In this document: positions 9,448 through 18,983 of the stretch, one piece after another
Layout of the letters: the number at the start of each line of letters is the position of its first letter
Numbering within the stretch: the first letter of the stretch is position 1
Assembly: GCA_018398765.1 (NCBI GenBank)
Contig: JAHBMJ010000985.1
Span: forward strand, 1 to 30,000
DNA from: Chromera velia
Lineage: Eukaryota > Sar > Chromeraceae
Length of the DNA: 30,000 bases
Reading direction: 5' to 3'
Translations under genes and position numbers: made by a program
Notes under the pieces: generated by a model
Told to the model about the DNA's origin: nothing
Database searches by the model: none
Seen by the model: the letters and a program-made list of their open reading frames with translations, nothing else

Positions 9448-12352
9448 TTAGTCTTGATGCTACTATCAGGTAGGGTCCTTCATAATTACCTTTTAATCCT
9501 TTTGACATTCCTTTTCGTGCCCTTGAGCCTTTCTCAAGCCAAACATAATCCCCTTTCTGGAAATATTGTATTTTTGTTGGGTTTTTAGCTAATTTCATTC
9601 TCATTTTTTGTATTGCTGCTTCTTCAAAAAGCTGTTGACGCTCTTGATTTTCTTTTCTTAAATTTGTTAGGACTTTGACATAGTTTGATAGAAGGAATCC
9701 TTCTTCCTCACTTAGGTTGGCCAGTAGTCGGATTGGATGGTTCGCCTTCCTTCCATAAATTATTTCGAAAGGAGTTTGGCCGATTACTGTCTGATATGAT
9801 ATATTATGGTGGAATGCAGCAAATGGTACGTACGTATCCCATTCTTTTTCAGCTTTTTCTATAAAGACTGTCAAACTATGCTTTATATCGGCATTTACCC
9901 TCTCAGTCCTACCATTGGTCGTAGGAGAAAATGCAGAACTAACTACCCGAGTAGAATGACACAAGTCATTTATTGCAAGAATAACAGGTTCTAACAAATT
10001 TGCTCCCCTGTCTGATTGTAGCTTACATGGTGCTCCATATCGACACAAAACCGTTTCTACTAATGCTTTTGCTATCATCTCTGTTTTCTGGTTTGGGAGT
10101 GCAACAAGTTCCACATACCGACTACTATTACACAAAATTGTAAGAATATATTTATTACCTTGACTACTTTCAGGAAGAGGACCAATTAAATCAAAACAAA
10201 ACGACTTCAAGGGAGCGTCCTTTAATATTTGAGGAGAGTATTGGTATTCTCCCTTTCCTTTCCTTCTTTTCTGGCATTGTTTGCATGTACATACAAACCG
10301 GTGTGCATCACTGTACATGTTTGACCAAAAATATTTATCAGACAGTGCTTGTAGAAGTCTTCCTGTTCCAATGTGTCCCCCCAATAGATGTGAATGTTCA
10401 TCTTTTAAAATTGACTCTCGCATTCCTTCAGGTACTGCAAGAAGAAACCTTGTTCTTGTTTTATGTCCAGATGCAGGCGGCAATAACCGATATAGTATAT
10501 CCTTGTGGAGAGTGTAAAGAGGAGCTTGACAAAGGAGTTCGATCCTTTCATGGTAGGAGAAATTATCTGGAACTTTTTCTGTTTTTAAATATTCTATTAT
10601 CTTTCTTAATTGTTTATCCTCAAACTGGGCTTCTCTTACTTCTTCCGGGTTATGAGGAGTTATTAATAATGGTGATGTAAAACGTGTTTTTGTTTCATTT
10701 TTTTCTTTATTTTCTTTTTCTTTTGATTTTTTCGTTTTCTGTACTGCTGCTATGACAATGGAGTCATCTGAGTCCGAATCTTTTTCATTTACGGCCTCTT
10801 GCTGTGTAATGAAGCATCCTGTTGTCAGAGCGTCCGCGTCTGTATTACTTTTTCCTTTTTTATGTATAATTTTGAAATCATATCCTGCGATTTTTAAACT
10901 TATTCTCATGAGTCTCGGATTTGAGTCTCTTTGTCTTTTTACCCATTCAAGAGCTTTGTGATCCGTTCGTATTATAAATTCTCTCCCCCACAACAATGGT
11001 TTAAACTTTTCTATTCCAAAGATTATTGCCTGCATTTCTGTTTCAGTAATAAACCATGCTTTTTCAAGAGTGGTCAGTCTACGTGAAGCAAAACTGATAA
11101 CAAATTCTCTGCCTTCTTCATCTTCTTGTGCTAAAATTACCGAAATTGCACTATGTGATGCATCGCACTTAAGAATGAACGGTGTGTTCCACCGAGGGTG
11201 TCCTAAAATAGGTGAAGATGTGAGGATATCTTTGAGGCGGTCAAACGATTTTTGACACGCTTCTGACCACACAAATTTCATATTTTTCTTTGTAAGATCA
11301 TATAAAGGTCCAGCGATTGTTGCATAATTCTCGATAAATTTCCTGTAATATCCTGTTAGTCCCAAAAATCCCCTGACTTGTTTGACTGTAGATGGTGGTA
11401 TGGCTTCTTTTATGCTTTTTGTCTTTTCTTCGGACGGAGAAATTCCATCTTGGTTGATGTTCTGTCCTAAATACGTTGTTTCCCTTTTCGCGAATGAACA
11501 TTTTTTAAAAGAAAGTTTTGCACCGATCTTTTCCAAACGGTATAAGACTGCTCGCAAATCTTGTAAATGTTTTTCAAAAGAAGGACTTGATATAAGAAGA
11601 TCGTCCATATAACAATGTGCATATTCTCCAATCAGCCCAGCCATTAATAAATCCATTGTCCTTTGTAAAATTGCAGGTGCGGATTGAATTCCAAAAGGAA
11701 GGCAGACGTACTTAAAGGATCCTCGATGACATGCAAAGGTCAGTTTTTCTTGATCACTTTCTTTTACCATGATTTGATTGAATGCTGAATGGAGGTCAAG
11801 AACACTGTGCCACGTTTTGTTCTGTAAATTTATTAATATGTCATCAACAAGTGGTAAAGGCCATCTCTTTTTCTTTAATACTATATTTAGAGCTCTGTAG
11901 TCAATACATAAGCGAAGCTTCCCACTTTTCTTTTTTACACATACTACTGGTGCAGACCATGCAGAGAGACTTTCTTTTATTACTCCAAATCTCAGCCATT
12001 CATCTATTTGTGCGTCTACTTCCGCTCTTAATGCTTGAGGTACTTGTTATGGCCTTACATATACAGGTTCTTCTATTTCTGTATCAATAGTAGCCTCTAC
12101 ACCTTTCAAAAGTCCGAGATTCTTTACTGTTGGGAATAAAGAAAGAAAGTCATACAAAAGATCTTCTATTTGATTTTGTTCTTCCACTGAAAGGTGTTTA
12201 GATTCAGCAATCGCTTCTCTAATTTGTCTTTTTACTTCCTTTTCTTCTTCTTCTGTAAGGTCTGGTTTTGTTTTTCTCTGATTTGACTCCTTATGGGAAT
12301 CGATAATGTCGTTTACATTGTCAGAAACCCTCTGTGAGTCATTTTGCTTCAA
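9347..12352 (-). pseudogene. pol: Pol: reverse transcriptase, RNase H and integrase, one in-frame TAA
   Basis: One frame runs from about 12400 to 9450, broken only by TAA at 12049-12047 just before the RT core. RT motifs follow in order: KKKSGKLRLCIDYRALN, VLDLHSAFNQI, LPFGIQSAPAILQ and the catalytic CYMDDLLIS. RNase H follows with FILKCDASHSA and TDHKALEWV. Integrase has the zinc-binding HSHLLGGHIGTGR...CTCKQCQKRR and the DDE core with FCFDLIGPLP, LQSDRGANL and NGRTERVNADIKH. The Asp, Asp and Glu are all present. The domain order is Ty3/gypsy. The TAA is followed by CAA and by PQALRAEVDAQIDEWL, the conserved RT entry. At about 9450 the frame shifts by one base into the chromodomain segment. 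Confidence 0.92.
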
Positions 12353-13200
12353 ATTTTCTTTCGGCGTATAAATTGATGAGAGTGTTGCTTCCGATTTATT
12401 TCTTCTTTATCAGAACAAATCATTGTATGAGCAAGTAAGTAGTTAGATGGGAATGAAAACGGGCGTTGAGTTGCATTCATCACTGGAATATGTACGTAAC
12501 GTTCTTGTACCATTGAAACTGCATCTTGGATTTTTATTCCTTCAGGTTGGAACGTATTTCGTCTAGGTTCAATATATACGAGTGTTTCATTTGAAATAAG
12601 AGAATCTTTTGGTAAAGCAACTGCAACATGTGATATACTTTGGGGAGGGATCACTTCCTTTCTTTGTAAAATCAATGGTGATTGACAAAACTTTTTATTT
12701 TTGTTGAGGAAGCCCATTGGGGAAAGAGGAACATTGATTGGTCTCTCTTTTCCTTCCCTTTTTAGTTTTAAAATGTCTGGCTGGAAATGTAATGACATTA
12801 CATGTTTATTGCAAAATTCTTTTCCAAGTATGCAGTCATGTTTCATTGTAGGAGAAATGAAAAATCTATGTTTCATCTTTTCCCCTTTAATAAAGATTGT
12901 CATTGTAATACATCCTTCATTATCCAGTTCTTTTCCTCCTTCTGTTTTTATTATGATTGGTGCCTTTTGTGGAGTTAAATATGGATATTCTCCTTTGATT
13001 CTTTGGAAAACAAAAGTATGCAACAGTGATATGTCAGCTCTTGTGTCTATTAAAGCGGGAACCGGGGCAGAAAATTCGGACAAGAAGTTCACATGAGTAC
13101 CAACACCAGGTGAAGAGAGGAAGACTTGTGCCACTTTTATTATTTTCTGTGCATTGGAGCTTGGGCTCGTGTGTATATGCCCCGATTCTGCACACGCTTT
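12349..13200 (-). pseudogene. Retroviral-type aspartic protease with altered active site
   Basis: The frame is open from the A6 run near 13205 to TGA at 12351-12349. The retropepsin region is PVPALIDTRADISLLHTF, aligning with the family's LIDTGADxSLL loop. Here the third active-site residue is Arg (AGA), one transition from Gly. Downstream, CILGKEFCNKH matches the family's ILGxDFL-type motif. Beyond it is a linker to RT. The DTG glycine is normally invariant because it allows the loop to form, so this protease is expected to be inactive. It lies in a different frame from both nucleocapsid and RT, with shifts at or near A-rich runs. Confidence 0.75.
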
Positions 13201-13820
13201 ATCTTTTTTGCTGGTTGTTTACATTCCATTTCGGAGGGTTGGAAAATAATGGAGCTCTGTTGCCGTTTGGGTAGTTGTTATTCCATCTTACAGGGCCGCG
13301 TTGTGGAAAATTTCTTGAGAGTTGTTCTTTGTTTCCAAAAGGTGCTGATCTGTTTAAAAAGGGGTTTGGTTGGTTTGGAGGTCTGTTATTAGGATATGGG
13401 CTTGATCGAATTAGAAGAGGAGCTCGTCGTATTATAGGTTGCTTAAGTTCTTGATTCAAAGCTCTGTTTGGACCAAGTCCTCCTTGGTTTCTTTCTGAGG
13501 GGAAAATTTGCCTTCTGTTTTGATCTCTTTTCAAAGCCCTACATGCTGCCCGCACATGTCCCTTTTTGAAACAATAGTTGCATTCTGTATTTAAAAGGAG
13601 GGTGCAACCTTGTTCAGTGTGATCTCTCGTTCCTCTACATCGATTACACTGAGAGCGTTGTGCTACAATATCTGCTGCTATGTTTGCAATATTTGCAGCG
13701 TTTTGCATAATGATGCTTTTTTCCCCTTGTTGCGTGCCCCGTTTATTTCCATAGTCCATTTGACTATCATATCTACTGGCAGTATGTTGGGAATCATATT
13801 GTAGTGCTAACCTCCCCTTT
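13199..13820 (-). CDS. Gag nucleocapsid segment with CCHC zinc knuckles, -1 frame
   Basis: The frame is -1 relative to Gag and becomes readable from the A6G4 run at about 13818. It reads into the tyrosine-containing LALQYDSQHTASRYDSQMDY and runs to TAA at 13201-13199. It contains CNYCFKKGHVRAAC, a canonical C-x2-C-x4-H-x4-C knuckle that binds genomic RNA. Just before it is CNRCRGTRDHTEQGC, a variant with five residues between the second Cys and His. The C-terminal half is rich in Asn, Pro and Arg. It would be made either by -1 frameshifting or, if the A-run is an indel, as a continuous Gag. It ends at another A6 run, where the protease frame takes over. Confidence 0.75.
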
Positions 13821-14949
13821 TTTCTTTTACTTTTTCTTCCGTTTTCTCTTCTGTGTTGGTTGCTAATATATGATATGTGGCCCCAGGTGTAACAGATAAA
13901 TATGTTTTGGCGTTCGAAAGCAGATTCTGGAAAGATGTGTATTGTTTTGTTTTTAAAGTTACTCTGATGTAATCGTTAGAGAGCCCCTTGATGAAGTGTC
14001 GAAAAACTTGTGCAGAGTTAACATCTTTTCCACATTCGTTACAAAGGCTTCTATAACGAATAGCAAAATCGTCGAGAGACTCTGTAAGTTTTTGTTTGAG
14101 GGCAAACAGACGTTCTTCAGCAGAGTACTGGTCAGCTTCTGTAAGTTCGTATTCCTTTAGGAACAAATCTTGCATTCCTTCTATATTGTTTATCTGTTGA
14201 ATTCTTGTTGACGGTAAATGATCATACCATGTCTTTGCTTTTCCGTTAAGGGTAGAAGGAAAATACATGTCCCAAAAATCAAGAAAATTCCATTGCATTC
14301 GGCTGTTTAGCCGAAGAAGGTGGGTCCAGTATGCTTTTGCTTGCAGACGGTCACCAGAGAATGTGAGCAGGTCCATTTTGACCTTGGGCACATCCCGATG
14401 ACCATTGCCAGCATATTGTTGTCTATTTGTTATATCGGTCAATGGGTTTCGGCTTTCTCTTATGTTCTTAGGAAAAACTGGCTGCCACATGCCTTGTTCA
14501 TCAATTCGAAAAGTAATTCCACCCTGTCTTTGGAGTTCCCTCATCACATTAGAATTAAGAGATCCAATTGTTGTTTGTAACGGGTTAAGATTTGCATTGG
14601 GCTGTTGATTTTGTGAAGGGTGGTTCACATAATTGTCTACGCCTTGATTTTCCTGTCCCACCTGTTATCCATTTATTTCGGCAACATCTTGCATTTCTAC
14701 GTCTTCTTGATCTTTGATTGGCGCTATGGCTGGTGCAGCTTGTACCTCAGGGTTTTCTTGAGGGTTTTCTTCTTCATTGACTGCGGGTTGTTCATTTCCT
14801 TCATTTACTTGTGCGGGTGGAGGTGCAAGTTGAGCTTTAGCTTTTGCTTTTACTTTTGCTTTCGGTTGAGCTTTGGCTTTAGGCTGAGCTTTGGGTTTTG
14901 CTTTTACCTTAGCAACAGCTTTTACTTTTACTTTTGGTACTGGTGGCAT
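13807..14949 (-). pseudogene. gag: Gag: basic N-terminal region plus capsid-like domain, interrupted by TAA
   Basis: Gag forms the particle that packages the element RNA. The ATG at 14949 opens a Lys/Ala/Pro repeat tract (PKAQPKAKAQPKAK), then an acidic Glu/Pro/Ala linker. TAA at 14667-14665 interrupts it, and the same frame continues for about 284 codons to TAG at 13809-13807. The second part contains FSGDRLQAKAYWTHLLRL and LNGKAKTWYDHL, then FLKEYELTEADQYSAEERL and FRHFIKGLSNDYIRV. These are typical of Ty3/gypsy capsid regions (retrotransposon gag family). The stop is followed by CAG and sits between two good coding stretches, so it is a CAG/CAA-type nonsense change or a read-through site. 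The 3' end overlaps the nucleocapsid frame at an A6G4 run. Confidence 0.85.
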
Positions 14950-14986
14950 AGTAAAGACTCTGTTTACTAATTTTACTTGGGTATGA

Positions 14987-15756
14987 TTAGATTAATCCCT
15001 CCCAAATAAACCGTGCTGGTGAGAAAAGAAAGGGTGTAAGATGGAGGTATCGATAGCAAATATATTTTTCTTGAGGAATTGTCTCCAAATTAAGTGCTTG
15101 GAGCGTTTGTGATGATTGACGATTGTGTGCCTAAGTGTAGGCGGTGTACTGGTCAAGTAGAAAGACGGTTAAATTTTCAGGGTTGTTGATGAACTCGAAG
15201 TTTCTTTCGAGAGCTTTATTAACAAAAGCCTGTGCTTGTTCTGCTCGGTTTGTTATGGGTGTTCGTGGGATATCTCCAATGATGATTTCGAGTAATCTCC
15301 TGATGTAGGGGGCGCTTTAGTAGAAGTTGATAGGAGGTTGGTGTTTTTGAGCTTGTTTGGTTATTTTGTTTTGTCTGCTGCAGGGATTTATTTATACTAA
15401 AGAGTAGAATTTACAGGAACAAATATGTATTTATGATCATGAAATTTATGTGGTAAAATTGGTACTCCAGATATTGCGAGATCAAGCGATACGATTCGAG
15501 ACCAGCTTTTTATCAACGTTTTACAAAACGGGTTCCACTTGCAAAGAGGAACCGTTGTAAGATTTAATCCAGCCAAATGTGTTTGAAAATATAAAATTCT
15601 TAAATGTGCTGTTTTAAATTTTAGAAAATTACCGAAATGTTGAATATGAATGTTTGGTCTATCTGTTGGAGTTTTAGTAAGAAATAGAGTGGTTTCTGTG
15701 GCTTGAAAAATAATTTCTTTTTTTACTCCTGATGAAGGGTTGACTCTCGCTGGCAA
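14987..15756 (-). pseudogene. Decayed coding leader between PBS and Gag
   Basis: From 15756 to 15397 a frame of about 119 codons is open but has no ATG. A second frame then carries a protein-like stretch down to 14987. It contains SLQQTKQNNQTSS, later RRLLEIIIGDIPRTPITNR and NPENLTVFLLDQYTAY, interrupted by TAA at 15319-15317 and TAG at 15133-15131. Composition is unlike the A/T-rich untranslated spacer expected here. It may be an N-terminal extension of Gag or a separate leader protein whose frame has been broken near 15400 and 14990. No family was recognised. The call rests on protein-like composition only. Confidence 0.35.
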
Positions 15757-15763
15757 GTCACCA
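15746..15763 (-). other. Candidate primer-binding site
   Basis: Two bases inside the 5' LTR the minus strand reads TGGTGACTTGCCAGC. Its first three bases would pair with a tRNA CCA tail, as known PBSs do. The implied acceptor strand GCAAGTC-A-CCA was not matched to a tRNA from memory. Pairing may extend only about 11-13 nt, since the next bases do not look like a standard T-arm. Confidence 0.55.
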
Positions 15764-16073
15764 CGTGTTCTGACCTACTCCTAGTTCGTTTAACCAGGAA
15801 GAAAGCCAGATGAATGTATATGTATAAATGTATATATATTTGGGTTTGTATAAGTTGACTAAGATGTCGAAAGGAAGACAAAGGGGAAGTAAAGAATGTA
15901 GAGATGTATAACAGGGAATTAGCAGAGAACAAATGATACTTAGCCTTGGGTCTTTATTAGACTGTAGCAGATCTTGTTGGTCTCGATATTTGGACAGGGC
16001 TTCGCCGCCTGGGAGGTTTTTGTACTCTAGGAAGGCGTTTCTGATGGAACGCTTTAGCTTAAAGCCCGCTAGG

Positions 16074-16083
16074 GGTATTTATG
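16074..16083 (-). promoter_or_regulatory. TATA-like box of the 5' LTR
   Basis: The minus strand reads CATAAATACC, downstream of the U3 repeat array and about 115 nt before AATAAA. This is the usual arrangement around the start of R. The left-LTR copy is at 254-263 and is identical. No transcript evidence is available. Confidence 0.4.
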
Positions 16084-16306
16084 GATGCTACAGGACGTAA
16101 CTATATTAGCAGAAGGGACAAGAGACTGTTAGAGTCTCCTCTCTGGTATGTTCTAAGTGGAATGCCTTAAGGTAAGATATTTTCATAAAGGTTGGTTGGA
16201 AGGTTTATGAAAGAAGATTTTAGAATTCTGGTTGGAAGGACGTGACTTTTTGGTCTGTTGATTCTTGTCAAAACTTTTCATGATTGTGAAAATGTTTTGT
16301 ATGACA

Positions 16307-16586
16307 AGTCTTTCGGGAAGTCTTTCATGCAGTGATACAGGCCATCGTGCGGTGATACAGGCCATCATAAAGTCTTTCACGTGAGTGGAAGTCTTTCATT
16401 ACGAAGTCTTTCATAGAGGGAAGTCTTTTATCACAAAGTCTTTCACAAGAGGAAGTCTTTCATCATAAAGTCCTTCACAGAGGAAGTCTTTTATCACAAA
16501 GTCTTTCACAGAGGAAGTCTTTCATCATAAAGTCTTTCATAAGAAGAAGTCTTTCGTCACAAAGTCTTTCATAAGAGGAAGTCTTA
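16307..16586 (-). repeat. Tandem repeat array in U3 of the right LTR
   Basis: This is a second copy of the AAGTCTTTCA-based array, with the same number and order of units as in the left LTR and a handful of substitutions. In element orientation it precedes the candidate promoter of the genomic transcript. Confidence 0.85.
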
Positions 16587-16762
16587 CGGATGATATGTGG
16601 TTTTTAAAAACAGGTAGTTAAGAATTAAACCCCAGACCTTTTGATTATTAATCGTATACGTTAACCAATATGTCATGAATGCTAAGGCTGTTTTTCCATT
16701 TGATTAGATCTTAATCTGTCTGATCCTTTTATATTTTTATAGTATAAAAGTTCGACAGAACA

Positions 16763-17173
16763 ACCAAGTCGTGAGAGGGGAGAGCTGGAGGGTCCTGCAA
16801 GATGTTGTTTGCTGGTCTCCCGGGAGTAGACCAGACAGCTGGTGGGTTAGGGGGGGGAGGTGGTGGTAATACATGGGGAATGAGGATCACTGGAGGGGGG
16901 AAGCGCCTAGTTGCAGTCTGTAAGGGTCCTGGAGCACATTGGGCCAGCCCAGACTCACCAACAGTCTCAAGCGAACTGCCCGTCCCGCCTGATGAGATCA
17001 CATCGACTGAGACTTCCCCTGGCTCTGTGTCCATCCACTGCTACCCGTATCCATTTCCTCCTGACATCGATCTCTACGAATGGGGTTCTTTTTTTGCAAG
17101 TAGACGGGTTGCGGACGTAATAATCGAGTGTACTCAAACAACAAAGGTAAAGCAAAAACGTCTACTCCCTTGA
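16763..17173. other. Coding-like host fragment abutting the LTR, strand uncertain
   Basis: Immediately outside the 5' LTR both strands are open. The plus strand (ATG 16802, stop 17173) reads a Gly-rich start, then DEITSTETSPGSVSI and PPDIDLYEWGSFFASRRVAD. It is followed by a donor-like AAAG|GTAAAG at 17146. The minus strand (ATG 17034) reads MDTEPGEVSVDVISSGG, then a Pro-rich stretch (LPPPPPPNPPAVW), and runs without a stop into the LTR. One of these is likely the remains of a gene that the element landed in or next to. I cannot decide which, and no family is recognised. Confidence 0.35.
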
Positions 17174-17350
17174 ACTTCCTCAATTCCTCACCAATTTTGT
17201 TCGTTTTTTTGACTTGAACGTTCTCTCTGCTGGAGTCCTCTCTGTTTTTCATTATTAAAACAAGAGAGGAGGGATATTTCACTATATAGCTTAAACGATA
17301 AAATGGACGTCTACGATCGACGCGCACGGCATATGGTCATTGCATATGAA

Positions 17351-17372
17351 TATATCGATAATCATCGATATA
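17351..17372. repeat. Perfect palindrome TATATCGAT-AATC-ATCGATATA
   Basis: Perfect 9-bp arms flank a 4-nt centre. It may be a hairpin or a binding site. It lies in gene-poor host DNA. Confidence 0.75.
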
Positions 17373-17464
17373 TCGCTTAAGACAAGACTCAGAGGGCAGC
17401 TCACCCTTTAGGCAGCAATGAGGCCCCATGTATGACTCAATAAAAACTCGCATATAACCTCAAA

Positions 17465-17510
17465 GCCGGCCAGCCTGCGCATGCATATGTGCACGCCGCG
17501 GGTGGCCGGC
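17465..17510. repeat. GC-rich inverted repeat GCCGGCCA...TGGCCGGC
   Basis: Perfect 8-bp arms at 17465-17472 and 17503-17510 enclose 30 bp. The enclosed sequence is itself partly self-complementary around GCGCATGC...GTGCACGC. It is much more GC-rich than its surroundings. Confidence 0.6.
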
Positions 17511-18220
17511 GCTTCGCTTTCTGCCCTGCCGCGATGCATTCAGCACTATGCTAAAATTAGTTAGACGGCTTAATTTAGCCAGTGCTGCCAAAGAATAGGT
17601 CTCGCATATTCTGTCAGTATTACTACGTACCAAAGGAGGAGGGATCGTCTGGTTATTATTCTTTTCAAAAACTCTGAGACGTCATCGAACTTGTATCTGC
17701 AGCCCTTTTCCGGGACCATAACAAGAGTGCCGTCTTTAAAAATATATCAGTCTCCGCCCACCGTCTCCGTCCTTCCCCTCTCAGCTCTTGAACAGTTGAA
17801 CACTAACATCGGGTGGAACATCGAGGCGATACGCAGCTGTCTGCGACTCTTTGGAAGTCTCTATAGATTCTTTGGAATTCGCTCAGCAGGCTCTTCATCT
17901 TCGGTCTGTGTTTTTCGGAACAACATGTAGTGCATGCCGATGGAAGGCGTACATACTAGCATACATGTCGCTGTCTGTAGATGTCGGTCTTGTGTTTCTT
18001 TCCATTTTCTGTTTTGTCTCCTTCTTTTTTAATGATGTATGCCTCTCTCTTTCAGAAACGTCTCTTATGAAAAAAAATGCGCTCTGCATCCTCTTCATTA
18101 CGGCCGGTTACAATCGGTCGCACTCATATACTGTTGTTTTACACATGCGCTCATTCAACCACGTAGTCACTCTCTCCCTCAATCCCTAGCTAGCTTCCTC
18201 AGGCTCCCCACCTCCCTCGA

Positions 18221-18376
18221 TCTGCTCACTCACTCACTCACCCACCCACCTACTCACTCTTTTTCGCCCTCCCTCTCTGCCTGCTTCTAGGCGCATCTAG
18301 GCCTGCCTCCCCGCCTACTTTCTTCCCTCACTCCGCTCACTCAGTCAGTCACTCACTCACTCACTCAGTCAGTCAT
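18221..18376. repeat. CTCA/CACC/AGTC simple-repeat region
   Basis: Runs of CACTCACTCA and CAGTCAGTCA are separated by pyrimidine-rich unique sequence. Similar motifs recur at 25417-25449 and, on the other strand, at 27670-27735. Confidence 0.75.
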
Positions 18377-18983
18377 TCCCCACTCGAAATTTTTATTGGA
18401 GTAAACAGAACTGAAAGAATTGCCCATTCGTCTTCCTGCATGCCCCTCTGTCTATGTATGCTGCTTTCTCCTTTCTCTAGCTCCTTTCTGCAGGGCACCG
18501 ATCTGGTGGGAGGCTGATGACTTTTTCTTTTGTCTAGGTTAGCTTGAGGAATCCTGAGCTGTGAATGAGGCAGTGCACGCCCGCTCTAGGGTGCTATGCA
18601 TGAATGCTCCCTCGCTTTTGAACAGGCTCTCTGCATAGATTTATCTAAAGTTTTTTCAAACTTTATATGTTTTAGTGGAAGGCCCGAAACCCCTGTGGGC
18701 ATAGTATGCATAAACATATGGTTCCTGTAAAACTGCCACATATAACCACTCCTTCTCCATCTCTGCCATCACTCGCTGCATATTTTTTCTCAATTTTTGG
18801 CCTTTCATTTCAATTTCTGTTCCTGGTTATTCCTTCATTATGTAACCAAGGTTTGTTTACTACTGTGGTCCTCTATTGATGCGTCCCTCGCATAGACTTC
18901 ATGCCTGCGTCTACATGTCCATCTATAGTAGGCAATCCTCTGGATGCAGACGAATCTTGCTTTTTTGCCGAGTATGTTTGCAG

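Larger units (their letters stand above)
1..16762 (-). mobile_element. Ty3/gypsy chromovirus LTR retrotransposon, defective, left end outside window
   Basis: Two near-identical LTRs (1-942 partial, 15766-16762 complete) flank a 14.8-kb interior. On the minus strand this carries Gag, CCHC nucleocapsid, protease, RT, RNase H, integrase and a C-terminal chromodomain. The pol order RT-RNaseH-IN is that of Ty3/gypsy, and the chromodomain places it among chromoviruses. A polypurine tract adjoins the left LTR and a primer-binding-site candidate adjoins the right LTR, so everything between belongs to one element or to insertions inside it. Full length would be about 16.8 kb, far above the usual 5-7 kb, because of about 8 kb of extra sequence between pol and the 3' LTR. 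In-frame stops, frame changes and a damaged protease active site show this copy is not autonomous. The target-site duplication cannot be tested because the left flank is missing. Confidence 0.95.
15766..16762 (-). repeat. 5' LTR, complete (997 bp)
   Basis: The ends are TGTTCTG and CAGAACA, a perfect 7-bp terminal inverted repeat with the standard TG...CA. On the minus strand U3 starts at 16762. It holds a tandem AAGTCTTTCA array (16305-16586), then a TATA-like CATAAATACC (16083-16074), then AATAAA (15958-15953), in the order expected of U3-R-U5. The inner boundary at 15766 is set by the terminal inverted repeat and by the primer-binding-site candidate two bases further in. It cannot be confirmed against the left copy, which is truncated there. 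Confidence 0.9.
17174..18983. other. Host region without a supported gene
   Basis: This holds two inverted repeats (17351-17372 and 17465-17510) and CTCA-type simple repeats (18221-18376). One short coding-like plus-strand segment follows a CTGCAG acceptor at about 17702 and continues to TAG at 17928-17930, including LEQLNTNIGWNIEAIRSCLR. An overlapping frame there is also open, and no partner exons could be joined, so I do not call a gene. Confidence 0.4.

Noticed and set aside
6509..15319. Reassigned genetic code with TAA/TAG read as glutamine
   Set aside because: The in-frame stops in the retroelement fit it. However, the host kinase, zinc-repeat and dioxygenase exons (over 1200 codons together, many Gln) contain no in-frame TAA or TAG. 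Standard code plus decay or read-through is simpler.
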